Source of the DNA: Xestospongia muta
Taxonomy: Eukaryota > Porifera > Demospongiae > Haplosclerida > Petrosiidae
DNA: 64,000 bases
Assembly (NCBI GenBank): GCA_963693285.1
Contig: OY848923.1
Span: forward strand, 57,331-121,330
Direction: 5' to 3'
The notes under the pieces are model-generated. The model was not told the DNA's origin. It did not search any database and saw nothing but the letters and a program-made list of their open reading frames with translations. Shown here piece by piece: positions 39,767 to 52,311 of this stretch. The translations under genes and the position numbers were made by a program. Each line of letters begins with the position of its first letter. Positions within the stretch are counted from its first letter, which is position 1.

Positions 39767-41307
39767 TCATCTTTCTTCAATAAACAAAGTCTCTTGTGGA
39801 AACAGCTTTGCTGATTCTAATGTCATGTAAACATCTTTTACTTGTGTGATCTAAAAAGATAAACACATTTTTATAATGGACATTAATATAGACATGTCCT
39901 CAATATAGAGGTTATGTAATACACTATTACTATGGGACTAGAACAAGTGTCCTCAATATAGAGGTTGTATAATACACTAAAGTATTAGTATGGGACTAGA
40001 ACAAGTGTCCTCAATATAGAGGTTGTGTAATACACTAAAGTATTAGTATGGGACTAGAACAAGTGTCCTCAATATAGAGGTTGTATAATACACTAAAGTA
40101 TTAGTATGGGACTAGAACAAGTGTCCTCAATGTAGAGGTTGTATAATACACTAAAGTATTAGTATGGGACTAGAACAAGTATAGAATGTGCTCTTACATC
40201 TTTCTTTGGAAAGGAAGTTAACAGTTTAAACTCTTCAGGATGATAACCCTTTGATCCAATATAGTTTAATAACATTTGAACAGTATGCGTAGCTAAAAAT
40301 CTTCGTTGGTCTGTAGAACCATCTGGAAATCTTAGTCTCAATATTGTAACTTTATCGGAAGAGTCAGAGCTGGGTTCTGGAGGTATACTGTCCTCCATTC
40401 TTTGTCGTTCTTCCTATAGAGAAATTGTTATTTTATATAATAGCTAATGGTTATTAAGTAGTTATTGGGTATTCAATAACTGGTATTAATAACATACTTC
40501 CTTTCTTTCTTGTTCTTGCAATTGTTCAATTTCAAATTTTCTTCTCAACTCTTCTTCAAATTGTTTTTGTCGTTCCTGTTTTAAATAAAGAGGTGATTAT
40601 TTACCTAGTTCATCCATTTATCAACATCTATTCATCCATTCCTTCACACCTTTTCCTGATCAGCTAAGAGTGACTCTCTAAATGCGGCTTCTTGTTGTAA
40701 TTTGACTTCTTCTCGAGCTAACCTCTCATTCTAACAATACAACTATTATATAAACAATGTTGATATTATATGTACCTCCTCCATAAGGTCTAGTTCAACA
40801 AATCCTTGATGTTGTTCATAAGCTAATATCAAACTGCTTAACAATGTATCAGGATCAGTGTGACCTGTTTATAAAGGGTTAATAATACTATAAGTAGTGG
40901 GTGTGGCTAACCTTGAATAATATTCCTAACATCAGTTTGTCCTTTTGCTTTAAAGACTATTAAAATAACTGGTAAATGGTCGGGCTTAATATCATCAACA
41001 TTAGCAGCTACAGCTTGTCCAAAACATTCTCTTACCATATCTAATAGCCTAAGTCACATGACAAGTCACATGACACATCACATGATGTAGAACTGACTTT
41101 CTTTTCAAGTTCTCGTGTGTCAGGTCCCATGCCCATACTAAGTAATTAAGACTAAGGTAATTGACTATTGAATCACAGCATAAAAGTTGACTATAAAGTG
41201 AAAGAGGGAGTATATTGTATTACTGATACCTCATATTAAATTACCTACAAAAGATATTTGATAAAATGCTTTTATCATGATGTAGATAAATGAACATTGG
41301 TTTATGC

Positions 41308-41403
<96 letters not shown>

Positions 41404-42236
41404 GTCAAACATTAATATTCTCTTACACAAGCCACAGATCCTCCTGTAGCTTCCCTAACAGCATCAGATAAAGATCCCACGTAAAACAAAGGATGGACGT
41501 CACCATATCGGGTATTAAATCGACTACTAAAATAATTAAGAGCTTCCACCGAGTCATCACAGTTAATAGGAACTAATTAAGAGTAGGTGTGGTCAAATAG
41601 AGATCAACTATTACTTACTTAGAGGATCTTGGGAACCAGTTATTGTTAGATCATCTTCAAACATGTCGTCTGTAATAACTTCTTCTTCGCTAAGTGTTTC
41701 TCGTGCATCGTCATATTCACTATCACTATCCTCTTCCTCATTGTCTTGTGACTCAACACTAATCTGTGGGTGTGGCTCAGGTGGGTGTGGTTCCAAAGGA
41801 CTAATGACTCCATTAATATCAGTTGTATTTTTATCTTGAGTTAGATCAATATGTAAAGGAGGTTGAGTCAAATCAATTATTTCCCTAAAAATTTAAATAA
41901 TAATGAACATAATAAACCCCTGTCATTACATCATAATTAACACACCCACTATCTCTACCAGTTTCTTGTATTGGTACCATAGGTTGTTGTGAGGTAAAGT
42001 CTTGTGGTATAATACTATTGACGGCACTCTACATTAAAAAATGACATCATCATGACATCATCTATTGTACTCACAAGTAAATCCCAGCTGTGTTGTTCCA
42101 GTATATTAATACATGTACCAATGTCTTCAAGACCAGTAAATGCCTTATAAATTAAATTATATAATAATTTTATTACATTTTGTAAAAAATTATAACTCAC
42201 TTGAAAATTAGCTAATATTTCATCTCTTGAAGACAT
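39767..42236 (-). CDS. FAF1: FAS-associated factor 1-like (UBA-UAS-UBX)
   Basis: FAF1 is a p97/VCP adaptor. Start complement of 42234-42236: MSSRDEILANFQ joined to AFTGLEDIGTCINILEQHSW, a UBA domain like FAF1. After SAVNSIIPQDFTSQQPM and DLTQPPLHIDLTQDKN comes an acidic region (EEEDSDSEYDDARETLSEEE). The UAS domain follows, with FNTRYGDVHPLFYVGSLSDA and FIYLHHDKSIL, then a charged coiled coil. The UBX domain is at the C terminus: ILRLRFPDGSTDQRRFLATH, FKLLTSFPKKD and AKLFPQETLFIEER. The two ubiquitin-like domains of vertebrate FAF1 between UBA and the acidic region are absent. The p97-contact loop FPR reads FPK. Confidence 0.9.
39896..40180. repeat. Minisatellite in FAF1 intron
   Basis: Five copies of a unit of about 57 bp containing CCTCAATATAGAGGTTGT, TACACTAAAGTATTAGTATG and GGACTAGAACAAG, over 90 percent alike by eye. 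Confidence 0.93.
41311..41400. repeat. (GA)n microsatellite in FAF1 intron
   Basis: About 45 GA units; on the transcribed (minus) strand it reads (TC)n, a polypyrimidine run. Confidence 0.97.
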
Positions 42237-42349
42237 GATTGCTGTCTCATCTATGCTATGCACTTTCACAGTAGGTGTGGTTTTTGAATTTATTTTTAGG
42301 TTTACTTCTTATTATTAAGCATACGGTATAATAGGGTGTTGTACTGCGC
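42237..42349. promoter_or_regulatory. Bidirectional promoter, FAF1 / MSH1-like
   Basis: 113 bp between divergent start codons. Just before the MSH1-like ATG lies TGCGCATGC, a core of the NRF1-type palindrome; GTAGGTGTGG lies near the FAF1 side. Confidence 0.45.
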
Positions 42350-45300
42350 ATGCTCCAACCCACGTGGTCGCTTGCAGCAATGCATTGGTCTGTTTTTCTC
42401 TTATCCAAGACTCGTTGGTACAGCACCCTTCAGAGAAGATCACTGCTTCTCTCTCAGTATCGTAATATTAAGGTGCAATATCCTAATCACATCTTGTTAT
42501 TTCAAGTGGGAGATTTCTACGAGATATTAGACAATGACGCTGGTAATTAAGTGCATTAATTATAGGGAGTTGAGTACATTTTTGTAGAAGTCGTTGCTAG
42601 CAAGACCACCCTTCGTACATCGTTTAGAAATAACACATTATTAGCTGGTTTTCCAGTCAAATCATTAATAGAATGGCAGCGTACTTTAATTGAGGCTGGT
42701 TTTCAGTTAGCTATTTGTAACCAAACATTAGAAAGGTTACCATATTTGATGCCTACAGTATGTGTATTAAATACTGGTTCATTATAGAACTGAGAACAGT
42801 GGACGACTGTTTGGACGAGAGGTAGTTCAGTTAGTAACACCTGGTACATTGTTGGAACCTCAAGGACAATATGCTAACTATTTACTTGCAATAAAACCAG
42901 GTCCTGATGAATGTTCTGGGCTAGCTTGGCTTGAGCTATCTACCTCAGAGTTCAAAGTACATTTGTTAATAAAGTAATATTCTTAGTAATGGATATGTTT
43001 CACAGGTAACTACTGCTGTTTATGATAAAATTGATGAACATATCGAACGATTAGCTCCATCAGAGGTTTGAACCAACATTAATAGTTATTTTATTTTAAG
43101 CTTCATTAGGTTATAATATCAGAGGAGCTTGCTCAGTTAGTTAAGGCTCCACCCACTTCAAGACACGCCTCTTTATCATCATCAGTGTTATCTTTATATA
43201 AATCCTCTGTACTTCGTGATTGTCATGTGACTGCTGTCCCTAATAATTGGTTTCATGAGAAACATACTTTTAAGACATCGACGGAGCTCCAGTAAATTAT
43301 AGAATATATGATTCATTAATGACTCTAATTACAGGAACCTCCTCTCTACCTTTGAAAATAAATCTTTTTCTGTATTAGAGGTAATTTAAGAAAATTATGC
43401 CATAATGTTACCCTTGTTGCCTAGCAACAAGCAGCCATTGCTATATTAAACTACACTGGCCACACCCATCGTCAAACAATGCCCTATATTCAACCGCCCA
43501 CAAAATTCTCACATGATAGTCACATGACCATTGATACAAACACAAGACGCTCTTTAGAAATAACAATGTGAGTTTATATTTTAGATGACATCATAATGAT
43601 ATCATTAATTAGACCTCAATATAATAATACAAAAACATTGACTCTACTAGGATGTATTGATAGCACTGTTACATCAGGAGGAGCTCGATTAATTAAGAAC
43701 AGATTAACGTAATAATACCAGGGACATCCTCACTGTGTAATTATACTTTAATATTAGGGCTCCCTTGACTAAAGTAGAAGACATCAAAAGGTATATTAAT
43801 AATAAGTAATAAATTTAGGGGCTCTACTGTTATTAGACGACTTGATGTTGTTGAGTTTTTTTACACAAGACCTTGGGACACAGAACAGTTGCGTAATATG
43901 TTAAGATCTTGTTCAGATCTTGAGCGATTACTTCAAAAGGTATAAACCACACTTCCTAATAAATAAACCACACTTCCTCATAAATAAAATACACTTTCTA
44001 ATAAATAAGACACATTTCCTAATAAATAAACCACACTTCCTAATAAATAAAACATTTTCTAATAAATAATCCACACTTCCTAATAAACCACATTTCCTAC
44101 TAAATAAATAATCCACACTTCCTAATAAATAAACCACATTTCCTAATAAATAAACGACACTTCCTAATAAATAAAACATTTTCTAATAAATAAAACACAT
44201 TTCCTAATAAATAATCCACACTTCCTAATAAATAAACCACATTTCCTAATAAATAAATAATCCACACTTCCTAATAAATAAAACATTTTCTAATAAATAA
44301 AACACATTTCCTAATAAATAATCCACACTTCCTAATAAACCACATTTCCTACTAAATAAATAATCCACACTTCCTAATAAATAAACCACATTTCCTAATA
44401 AATAAACGACACTTCCTAATAAATAAAACATTTTCTAATAAATAAAACACATTTCCTAATAAATAATCCACACTTCCTAATAAATAAACCACATTTCCTA
44501 ATAAATAAATAATCCACACTTCCTAATAAATAAAACACATTTCCTAATAAATAATCCACACTTCCTAATAAATAAAACATTTTCTAATAAATAATCCACA
44601 CTTCCTAATAAATAAACCACATTTCCTACTAAATAAATAATCCACACTTCCTAATAAATAAAACACATTTCCTAATAAATAAGCAACACTTCTTTATTAG
44701 GTTGCAATGGGGAATGCCACATTGACAGACTTAATTTCTATTAATACAACACTAACAATAACAAATAATATATTTGATTTTTTAAAAGAGGCCCAATCAT
44801 CATATGAGACACTGAAACTGGAACTTGGCATAGGTATGTAGTCATGAGTCATTATTATAAGTTATTGGCCATATAAGGTATACAGCAATATATTGAGTTG
44901 GCTCAAGAACTTACATCAGCAATTTGTAAAGGAGATTATGGAAATTACATTCAAGATGGTACTGTTACTATATTTACTTGTTACTATTTATAGTAACGTG
45001 ATTCTAGGCTATTCTGTTGAAGTAGATGCATTACGAGGAAAAATGAGAAAAAATGAAAAAAGGGTTAAAAATTTGGCAGACAAAATTATGTATAAAAATA
45101 TATTTATAAAATCATTCGATATTATCCATTATGTTAGGACTGACTATCAGTTAACTAAAGTCACTGTTTCATCACATAAAGTGTATTTTAGAGTATTTGA
45201 AACAACTAGAACACAAGCAAAAATCATTGATGCCAACCCCTCCAATTTAAAAAGGTTAATATAATCATGATGATGATGTAATAATGATGTCATTGATATA

Positions 45301-46861
45301 GAGTGGACCAGACTCAAGCAGCAGTTCGATACACGTATATTAAATATATAACTGTAGTATAATATTAACTGTTATATAGCACTTTAGAATTACAGGAACT
45401 TAACTATGAATATCAAGAATTATCTGAACAATATAACAATTTAAAAAAAGATACTCTTTGTCATCTATGCAATAAAGTACGTCCATTCCTTAAACATACA
45501 TCCATTTTTGTCAATTCATCCATTTTAGGTATTACAGAATATCAATGAATTACTGATTACAGCCAATAGCCTCTCCAGACTTGATGTAGCAACAACATTG
45601 GCTCACATTGCACTGTTAAAGGTCCAGACGTCCACATATATCCATATATAACATTTATTTGTACATGAAACAATAACATTATGTAGTGATATTTTATAGG
45701 GATATACTAGGCCTAATATTGTTGATGACGAGTCTGTCTTTAGAATAGAAGGAGGATATCATCCTGTACTTGCTGACTTACAAGACACAACCTTTATAAG
45801 GAATAATTGTGTAATGGACAGTCATTGTGTATGGATCATTACAGGACCTAATATGGGAGGTGGGCGGAGTTATATATAATACATCTTTAATAGTATTACA
45901 GGGAAGAGTACATTTTTAAGACAAAATGCATTAATAGTTATCTTAGCTCAAGTAAGTTACAGTTATATTAATCAGATATATTTATGATATAGATGGGGAG
46001 TTTTGTTCCTGCAGACTCAGCCACCATAGGTATGACATAAAAATATAACTATAATAATATACTATTGTTTATGATAGGGGTTGTAGACAGGTTATATGCT
46101 CGTATTGGTGCTAGTGATAATGTTGTCAAACATATGTCAACTTTTTATATGGAAATGAAGGAGACAGCTCATATTATATCAAGTGCTACTTCAAAATCTT
46201 TTGTCATATTAGATGAGATTGGTACTGTCAAAAATTTTAATGATTACCAGATTAAAATTTGATACTAGGTCGTGGAACTGCTACTTCTGAAGGACTAGCA
46301 ATAGCACAATCTGTACTGGAATATCTTCATAATAATATTGGTAATATAATAGATACAACATGTAATGATATAATTGACTATAATATATATGTTTATGTAG
46401 GGTGTCGGACTTTATTAGCAACTCATTTCCATGAATTAACAAAACTATCAGTTGAACTATCAAATATTGGCTGTTACCAAGTTGTGGCTTTCAAAAATAA
46501 CAATGATGACCTCATAATGACTCATAAAGTTGAAGTAATAACCATATATTGCATTAACAGTTATATATCTATTTATAATAGCAAGTACATTCTATCTTTT
46601 AATATTATTCATCCATTTCCATTATTACAGTAACTATGTATCCATTTTTAATCCAATATGTTCATTTATACATCCATTTATTAATATTATTCATCCATTT
46701 AGCATGGACATACCAAATCATCACTTGGTATAGAAATTGCTGAGCTAGCAGGAATTCCTAATGTTATTATTACAAGATCAAAGGTACGTAATACAAACAG
46801 ATATTGTTGATATATTTTAATGTATTTTTATTAGCACTTACTTGGGAATGGCCACTCATAG
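42350..46861 (+). CDS. MutS homologue of the mitochondrial MSH1 type
   Basis: The start is [20 protein letters not shown], followed by [14 protein letters not shown]: no acidic residues, several Arg, like a mitochondrial presequence. MutS domain I follows at once ([26 protein letters not shown]). Then [35 protein letters not shown] and the core exons. The ATPase has [66 protein letters not shown] and the Walker B exon [32 protein letters not shown] follows, and it ends HLLGNGHS. This order and these motifs match fungal MSH1 better than MSH2-6. It would act in mitochondrial DNA maintenance (inference). One intron (43940-44700) is wholly minisatellite. Confidence 0.85.
43944..44700 (+). repeat. 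Minisatellite filling an MSH1-like gene intron
   Basis: More than thirty units of about 20 bp (CACTTCCTAATAAATAAAC with CACATTTCCTAATAAATAAT and similar variants), arranged in higher-order blocks of about 165-170 bp. It spans essentially from the donor (CAAAAG/GTATAAACC) to the acceptor (CTTCTTTATTAG). Confidence 0.95.
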
Positions 46862-47041
46862 ACAATACAATATTATAAATAATAAAAACAAAAGCTAAAT
46901 TGAACATGTGATGCTTATTTTCATGTAATATTTTAATAAAGTCATGTGACGTGTACTAACTGATCATGTGATAGTTACTAACTGATCATGTGATATATTG
47001 TCATGTCATGATCTACTAGTCATGTGATGTGTTCTAACTTA

Positions 47042-47975
47042 TTATGTCAGTCCAACTCCAGTATTGACATATTTATGACGTGGGTTTTTCAATCTCTTGT
47101 CAAATTCTGACCTGTTAAAATTAAAATAAATAAATTTTCAGAGCTATTGTTTAAAAACTAACGTTGTATTCAATTTTTGGTGGAAAACAGGCAATCTAGG
47201 TCTAAAAAAAATTCATTAATTAACTTTGTGAGGTAGGGACTTACTCAGCCTTCCTTGGACCTATATTCATGTATTCACTAGGCGGCTTAGGAAGTTCTGC
47301 AGTGTAGTAATGTTCTGATGGTGGAGATGATCCATATTGCTGATCAGAACCATAAAATGGATGTTCTGTTGCTAGACCTAATGTTTTTAACTCATTCAAC
47401 GAGAAACTTCTTCGTACTATAGGAATTTCTAGTTGTTTTATTGGTTTTGGTTCAGCCACTCTAACCAGACCACGTTGTAAACTCTTTGATTTAACAATAG
47501 GAAGATCATATTCACTAATATCATCTGAGGAGTTGGATGGTGGTTTTAGATGCAATACAGGTCCCTTTGACGGCTTGAGACCAACAGGTGGAGGAAGTGG
47601 TTTTTTAGGTGCAGGAGCATCTGAGTCTAGAGTTGCTGTAAAGCTAGAAGAAACATCACGTTCATCAAAGTTATTAGATCCACTGTTATCTCTTACATAA
47701 CGGACGACTGTTGAAGCCGGACTTGAGTTAATGTTATTTTCAATTGTCATTGTTACATTTTCAGGATCACGATCAACACTGAGTTGGACTTTATGTCCAA
47801 AACCTAGTCCTCTATAAACACAATATGCTATACATAATGCAGAGATACAGCCAAGGATCAGACCAATTACAAAACTACCTATTGCACTGCCAACAATCAC
47901 ATAGAGTTCATCGTCACCACTTTCACAGTAAGCAAAGGAGATTTGTAGTACAAACACTAGTACAAAATACAGCAT
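47042..47975 (-). CDS. LAT-like single-pass membrane protein with YxN tail motifs
   Basis: Three exons. The main exon (47241-47975) starts MLYFVLVFVLQISFAYCESG, a signal peptide leaving an ectodomain of only about ten residues. A long glycine-rich membrane segment follows, LYVIVGSAIGSFVIGLILGC. The cytosolic tail of over 200 residues carries SEYDLPIV, KKPLPPPVG, RRSFSLNEL, EHYYTAEL and SEYMNIG. The donor GCTGA/GTAAGT joins two small exons (about 47154-47200 and 47042-47112). They add PRLPVFHQKLNTT and end HKYVNTGVGLT. The layout (tiny ectodomain, one helix, tail with YxN, proline motifs and a hydrophobic C terminus) resembles a phosphotyrosine scaffold. No family recognised. Confidence 0.75.
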
Positions 47976-48241
47976 CTCTTTAACTGCAAACTTCAGTAGA
48001 AAGTCTGCAAAGTATTACACGAGACACTACTATATATATTTAGACTAGAGTAGTTTGTTTTCAACCACTCTCCCATAAAAGGAAAATTATTTAAATGGTT
48101 TCATAAACACTATCCAGTTACTATTATCTATTAAATCAACACTATACAGCTTAATAAGTTAACTATATAAACTGTCACTCTCAATATATGTCCTGTCATA
48201 GATTGTTGTTATAAACTAAAATGATATGACATAGTTTCATT

Positions 48242-51200
48242 TTAAGTATTCACTTCTATACAGTACATGTTATTGTTACGACATCCAACAATTACACAAT
48301 TATATGTAATTAATGGTGATGAAAAAATATTACTAGGGAGTTCCTCTTGGACTAAGATATACCCACTTGTAGCATGTAGTAAATAGATAGTTCCTTTTGA
48401 TGTACATACACATAGTATATCAGTGGTCACATGACTAGTCACATGACCAAGTGATGGTATACTATAGACTTCACTATTTAGTTGAGTCTTCCATTTCAGG
48501 GTGTAGTCCCTTTTTATCACATTCCAGGAGTACATGTGATTATCATGTGACCCACAGAATAAGACAAACTCATTAGATGTGGGCGTTGTTATAGCAACAA
48601 CACATGATGTAAAAATGGGTCCATTTGTTTGTAAAGTAGTAACCTAGCAACAATATCAATTAATTGAGTGGAATACAGGGTCACTTACTAATTCCCCCTT
48701 GTCTGATAAAATATACAAAGATCCATTAATACAACCACAGGCAATAGTATTATCTGGTAGAACACAGGGAGATGAAAATATAGGTTTCTGACAATGATAA
48801 CTCCAAGCTTCTTTGCCATTGTCCTAAAATTTATCTCATTTTGTTCCCAATATTTTATTCCAGAACTTACTACATATACTGCTACTATCTTTCCTTTCAG
48901 AGTGGCTGTAACAGCAATGGAGCCATCTTGAGAAAAAGAGGTGGAGCTAAAACAAGCCCCACCTCCTAAATGAATCTGGTAGACAGTCTGTTTCAACTAT
49001 GACATCATAATGACATCTTCACAACAACATCAGTACAACAAACTCACAGAAATATTAACAGCATACAAATATCCATCATGTGCCCCAAACCAGATATCTC
49101 CAGTATTATAATGAGCAATGGGAGATGATTTAATAGGGTCCTTATTACTGTACCCGCTAGTTGTATAGCACCAATGAAGGCTACCTGAACTGGTCTTTAG
49201 CACATATAGGCAACCATCATAACATCCTGAGACATCAAATAGAATATTATAGCGTTACTTTTATTAGACTAACCTATCACAACATATTGTCCACAGATTG
49301 TTATGCAAGGCGAGCTCTCTATTCTATCTTGTAGTTGTGTTCTCCATTTAATGGCTCCACTTGATGTTTCTATTGCTATTACTTGACCTGAATGAGATCC
49401 TACATAAATATAGTCACTGGAATCGTCCTTAACAGCTATAGGGGAGGAGTCTACACAGCCTCCTGTGGGGACAACCCATTTCTCCTTGAGTTCCAGTACT
49501 GATATATCGTCTTCTGTATTGGATGGGTTCATTATAAAGGGGTGGAGCCTAGATAATCATAGATAATGTTAATAAATTAAAATTATCACTACCTTCCATA
49601 TTTGGACGTCAATCCTCTTCGATACCAAATAATGTCATTTTCTAATACAATTAATTTCTTAGATTGAGGGATATCCTCATCTTCCAGTGCTCTTTTGACT
49701 CCAACAACATTACCATAACAACCAATGACATCATCACTCTTCAATACATCATAACTTTTATAAATGGCATCATAAAGAGACTCAGTTAGAAACAATTCAA
49801 AGATAACAGTTACCATGGAATCCTCTAATATAGCTAGTCTCTCTTGTAATAAATTCATCATACGCACAATATCAAATGAAGTAAGACCAACATCTAGTAA
49901 CTTTACATGAGTTCTCTTTATATCATGTCCAGTAATAACAGATATACATTGTGTTATAAGAGCTTGCCATTCGTTAACATCTTTAATGTTGTAGTTTAAT
50001 GGAAGATGTCTCTTTGTTAGTAAAGATTGTACAGCTCTGACATTTAGCTTACCTAAAGGTCAAAGGAATATATTCTAACTATTAACTAATTTAGGATGTT
50101 ACTATATATAGTAACTGTTACTAAATTTAGTATAAATATGAATACATTCAAAGCTATTTTTAATGTAATATAAAGTGGATTATGGGAAAAGATGGTGTCA
50201 TTTAGTGATATCTACCAACAAACAATTACTGACCATGGCTATTGAGAGGTAACTCATCTACACACAAAAGGTGATCTGGTATTTGAGCACTAGGTAATGT
50301 GTTTATTTCTTGTAAAACTTGTTCCTTAAACCTGTCAGGCGACATTGTTACAGCTGGAACAATGATTGCTATTAATTGAGGTGGGTGTGGCTCATCAATG
50401 TAGATCACATGACATGATTTTATTAACACAGACTCTGTAAATTTCTAAACAATAATAATTATAAGTCATTGTATTATATTGTTGCCATGGTAACCTGTTC
50501 AATGAAATCTAGGTTGATACGATGACCACGCCTCTTAATTTGTCGATCAGTTCGTCCCATAATGTAGACCTGTCCACTTTCATTACGATAACCTACATCT
50601 CCACTATTACGTAATGTTCCTGGAACAAGATAAGGCTCGTTACCAAGGCAACATATCCGAGAGGACCCTCCTATAATCAAACTTTAATTAATGCATAGTT
50701 AAAACTCATGCTAACCTATATATATTGTTCCAGAACCTTGTCCCTTGACCACACCTCCTTCATCATCATGTAACTCAATATCTGTTCCTAATAATGGGTC
50801 ACCAATGGCAACCATGACATTGTTTTGGTGGGTGTGGTCAAGACAGAGCTCCCGACATGTAGCCCAACTTGATACTTCCGTAATACCATAGATGTTAAAA
50901 ATACGAGTTGTGTTCTATAATGTAACCACGGTAACATTATATCACCATGACAACTAGTTATGTACCTCAGGTGATTTCCATTGTTTCAATACATTAAGTT
51001 GAGGACACATTTCTCCTCCAAATGCTAATATACGAATACTAGACCACGCCCCTAATATTTGCTCATTAATTACTTCCTGGGGTAATTGTCTTATGAGAGA
51101 GGGTGTGGCTTGAAGTACAGTAATCTGATGTCTTGATAAAATAATCCATGAAAATAAACGTGACGATATCTTAAAAATTTCTGGAACAATAATGAGAGAT

Positions 51201-52228
51201 GCCCCTGTACTTAGTGCCATAAATATCTAATAACAAATGATGTCATCATGAATCATAATGATTCATACCTCCACTACAGAAGGGTCAAAGGTCAAGGGGG
51301 CAGCATTGAGAACCCTATCATCATCAGTCAATTTAAACCTCATCCTGAGGTCCACAATATTGGAAACAATACAACAATGTGGTACCCAAACCTGTTTGGG
51401 TAAACCGGTTGTACCAGTTGTGTGAACCAGATAAGCCAGACCAGTGGGTGTAGAGACACATTGACATAATGACAGAGTTTGTTCCTTTTTTTGCAGATCC
51501 AAGTTCTTTAATGGTTTGCTTATCGGTAACTGATTAACACTTTGATAACAGGAAACTAACTCATAGCATCTACTGCACAGACTGGTAGTTGAACAGTCTT
51601 CAGATTGAGTCTGTTGGAATGGGAGTGAGTCTAGAGACATCAGTAGAAATCCATATTGTAATAGTTCAATTGATAATGTAGTACATTTAGTTATTACCCA
51701 GTCTTGCGATAAAAAATCCTATTAATTAAAACAATAATTACCCTCTTAACCACACCCACTCACATCAATTAACGCTATCTCAATTAAAATATTTCTTATT
51801 CCACTGTTTTTAATTGTTGACCACACCCACTCAGATGGACTACCAGTAGAGAGTGGACAATAGGCTGCAGGTATTGCTAGAATACTAACAATGACATCAC
51901 AATGACATCATAATGACATCATTATAACATATATAGATATACCTCAATATCGCTGCTGTTGTATTAGGGCAATTATGTGCATAAAGACCAATTAAAAAAG
52001 GCCGACCCTTTAATTAAGTAAATAATGCATATTAAACACAGCAGAACATACTGTACTTGAATTGCCATAGCAACCAGATAATAACGATCGTAGGCGGCAA
52101 GCTAATGAGGTGGCTGTTTTCTTTAAATGTGAGTATGTCCACGTGACTGGAGATGGTTGAAGATCGTCCCATATCAAACCAACAGTACTATCATACTCTG
52201 AACCAACTATTAACTCTAGCAGTGACAT
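48242..52228 (-). CDS. AASDH: Beta-alanine-activating enzyme AASDH (AMP-binding, carrier, PQQ-repeat)
   Basis: AASDH (ACSF4) is an acyl-adenylating enzyme fused to a carrier domain and a C-terminal PQQ/WD-like propeller. Start complement of 52226-52228, MSLLELIVGSEYDSTVGL. The adenylation core is TTGTTGLPKQVWVPH (about 51395-51440), NAAPLTFDPSVVEV, VLQATPSLIRQLP, ILAFGGEMCPQL and MGRTDRQIKRRGHRINLDF. The carrier motif reads DVGLTSFDIVRM (about 49870-49905), Ser retained but without the usual GGDS. The propeller has WVVPTGGCVDSSPIAV, YVGSHSGQVIAIETSSGAIK, RIESSPCITICGQYVVIG and SSPLITYNCVIVGCRNNNMY. It ends CIEVNT. The whole order matches human AASDH; the substrate in this organism is unknown. 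Confidence 0.93.
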
Positions 52229-52311
52229 TGTTATTATTCATTAATTATATACAAGGGGAAGCCACGCCCTATAATTTAGATAGGCGTGGCTATGTTTGTT
52301 GGTGTAGCATC
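52229..52311. promoter_or_regulatory. Bidirectional promoter, AASDH / FCHO
   Basis: 83 bp between start codons. It contains AAGCCACGCCC and TAGGCGTGGC, an inverted pair of the same CCACGCC word about 20 bp apart; no TATA. Confidence 0.5.

Noticed and set aside
43928..44431. Minus-strand frames reading [12 protein letters not shown] repeats
   Set aside because: Translation of the intronic minisatellite, not a gene.
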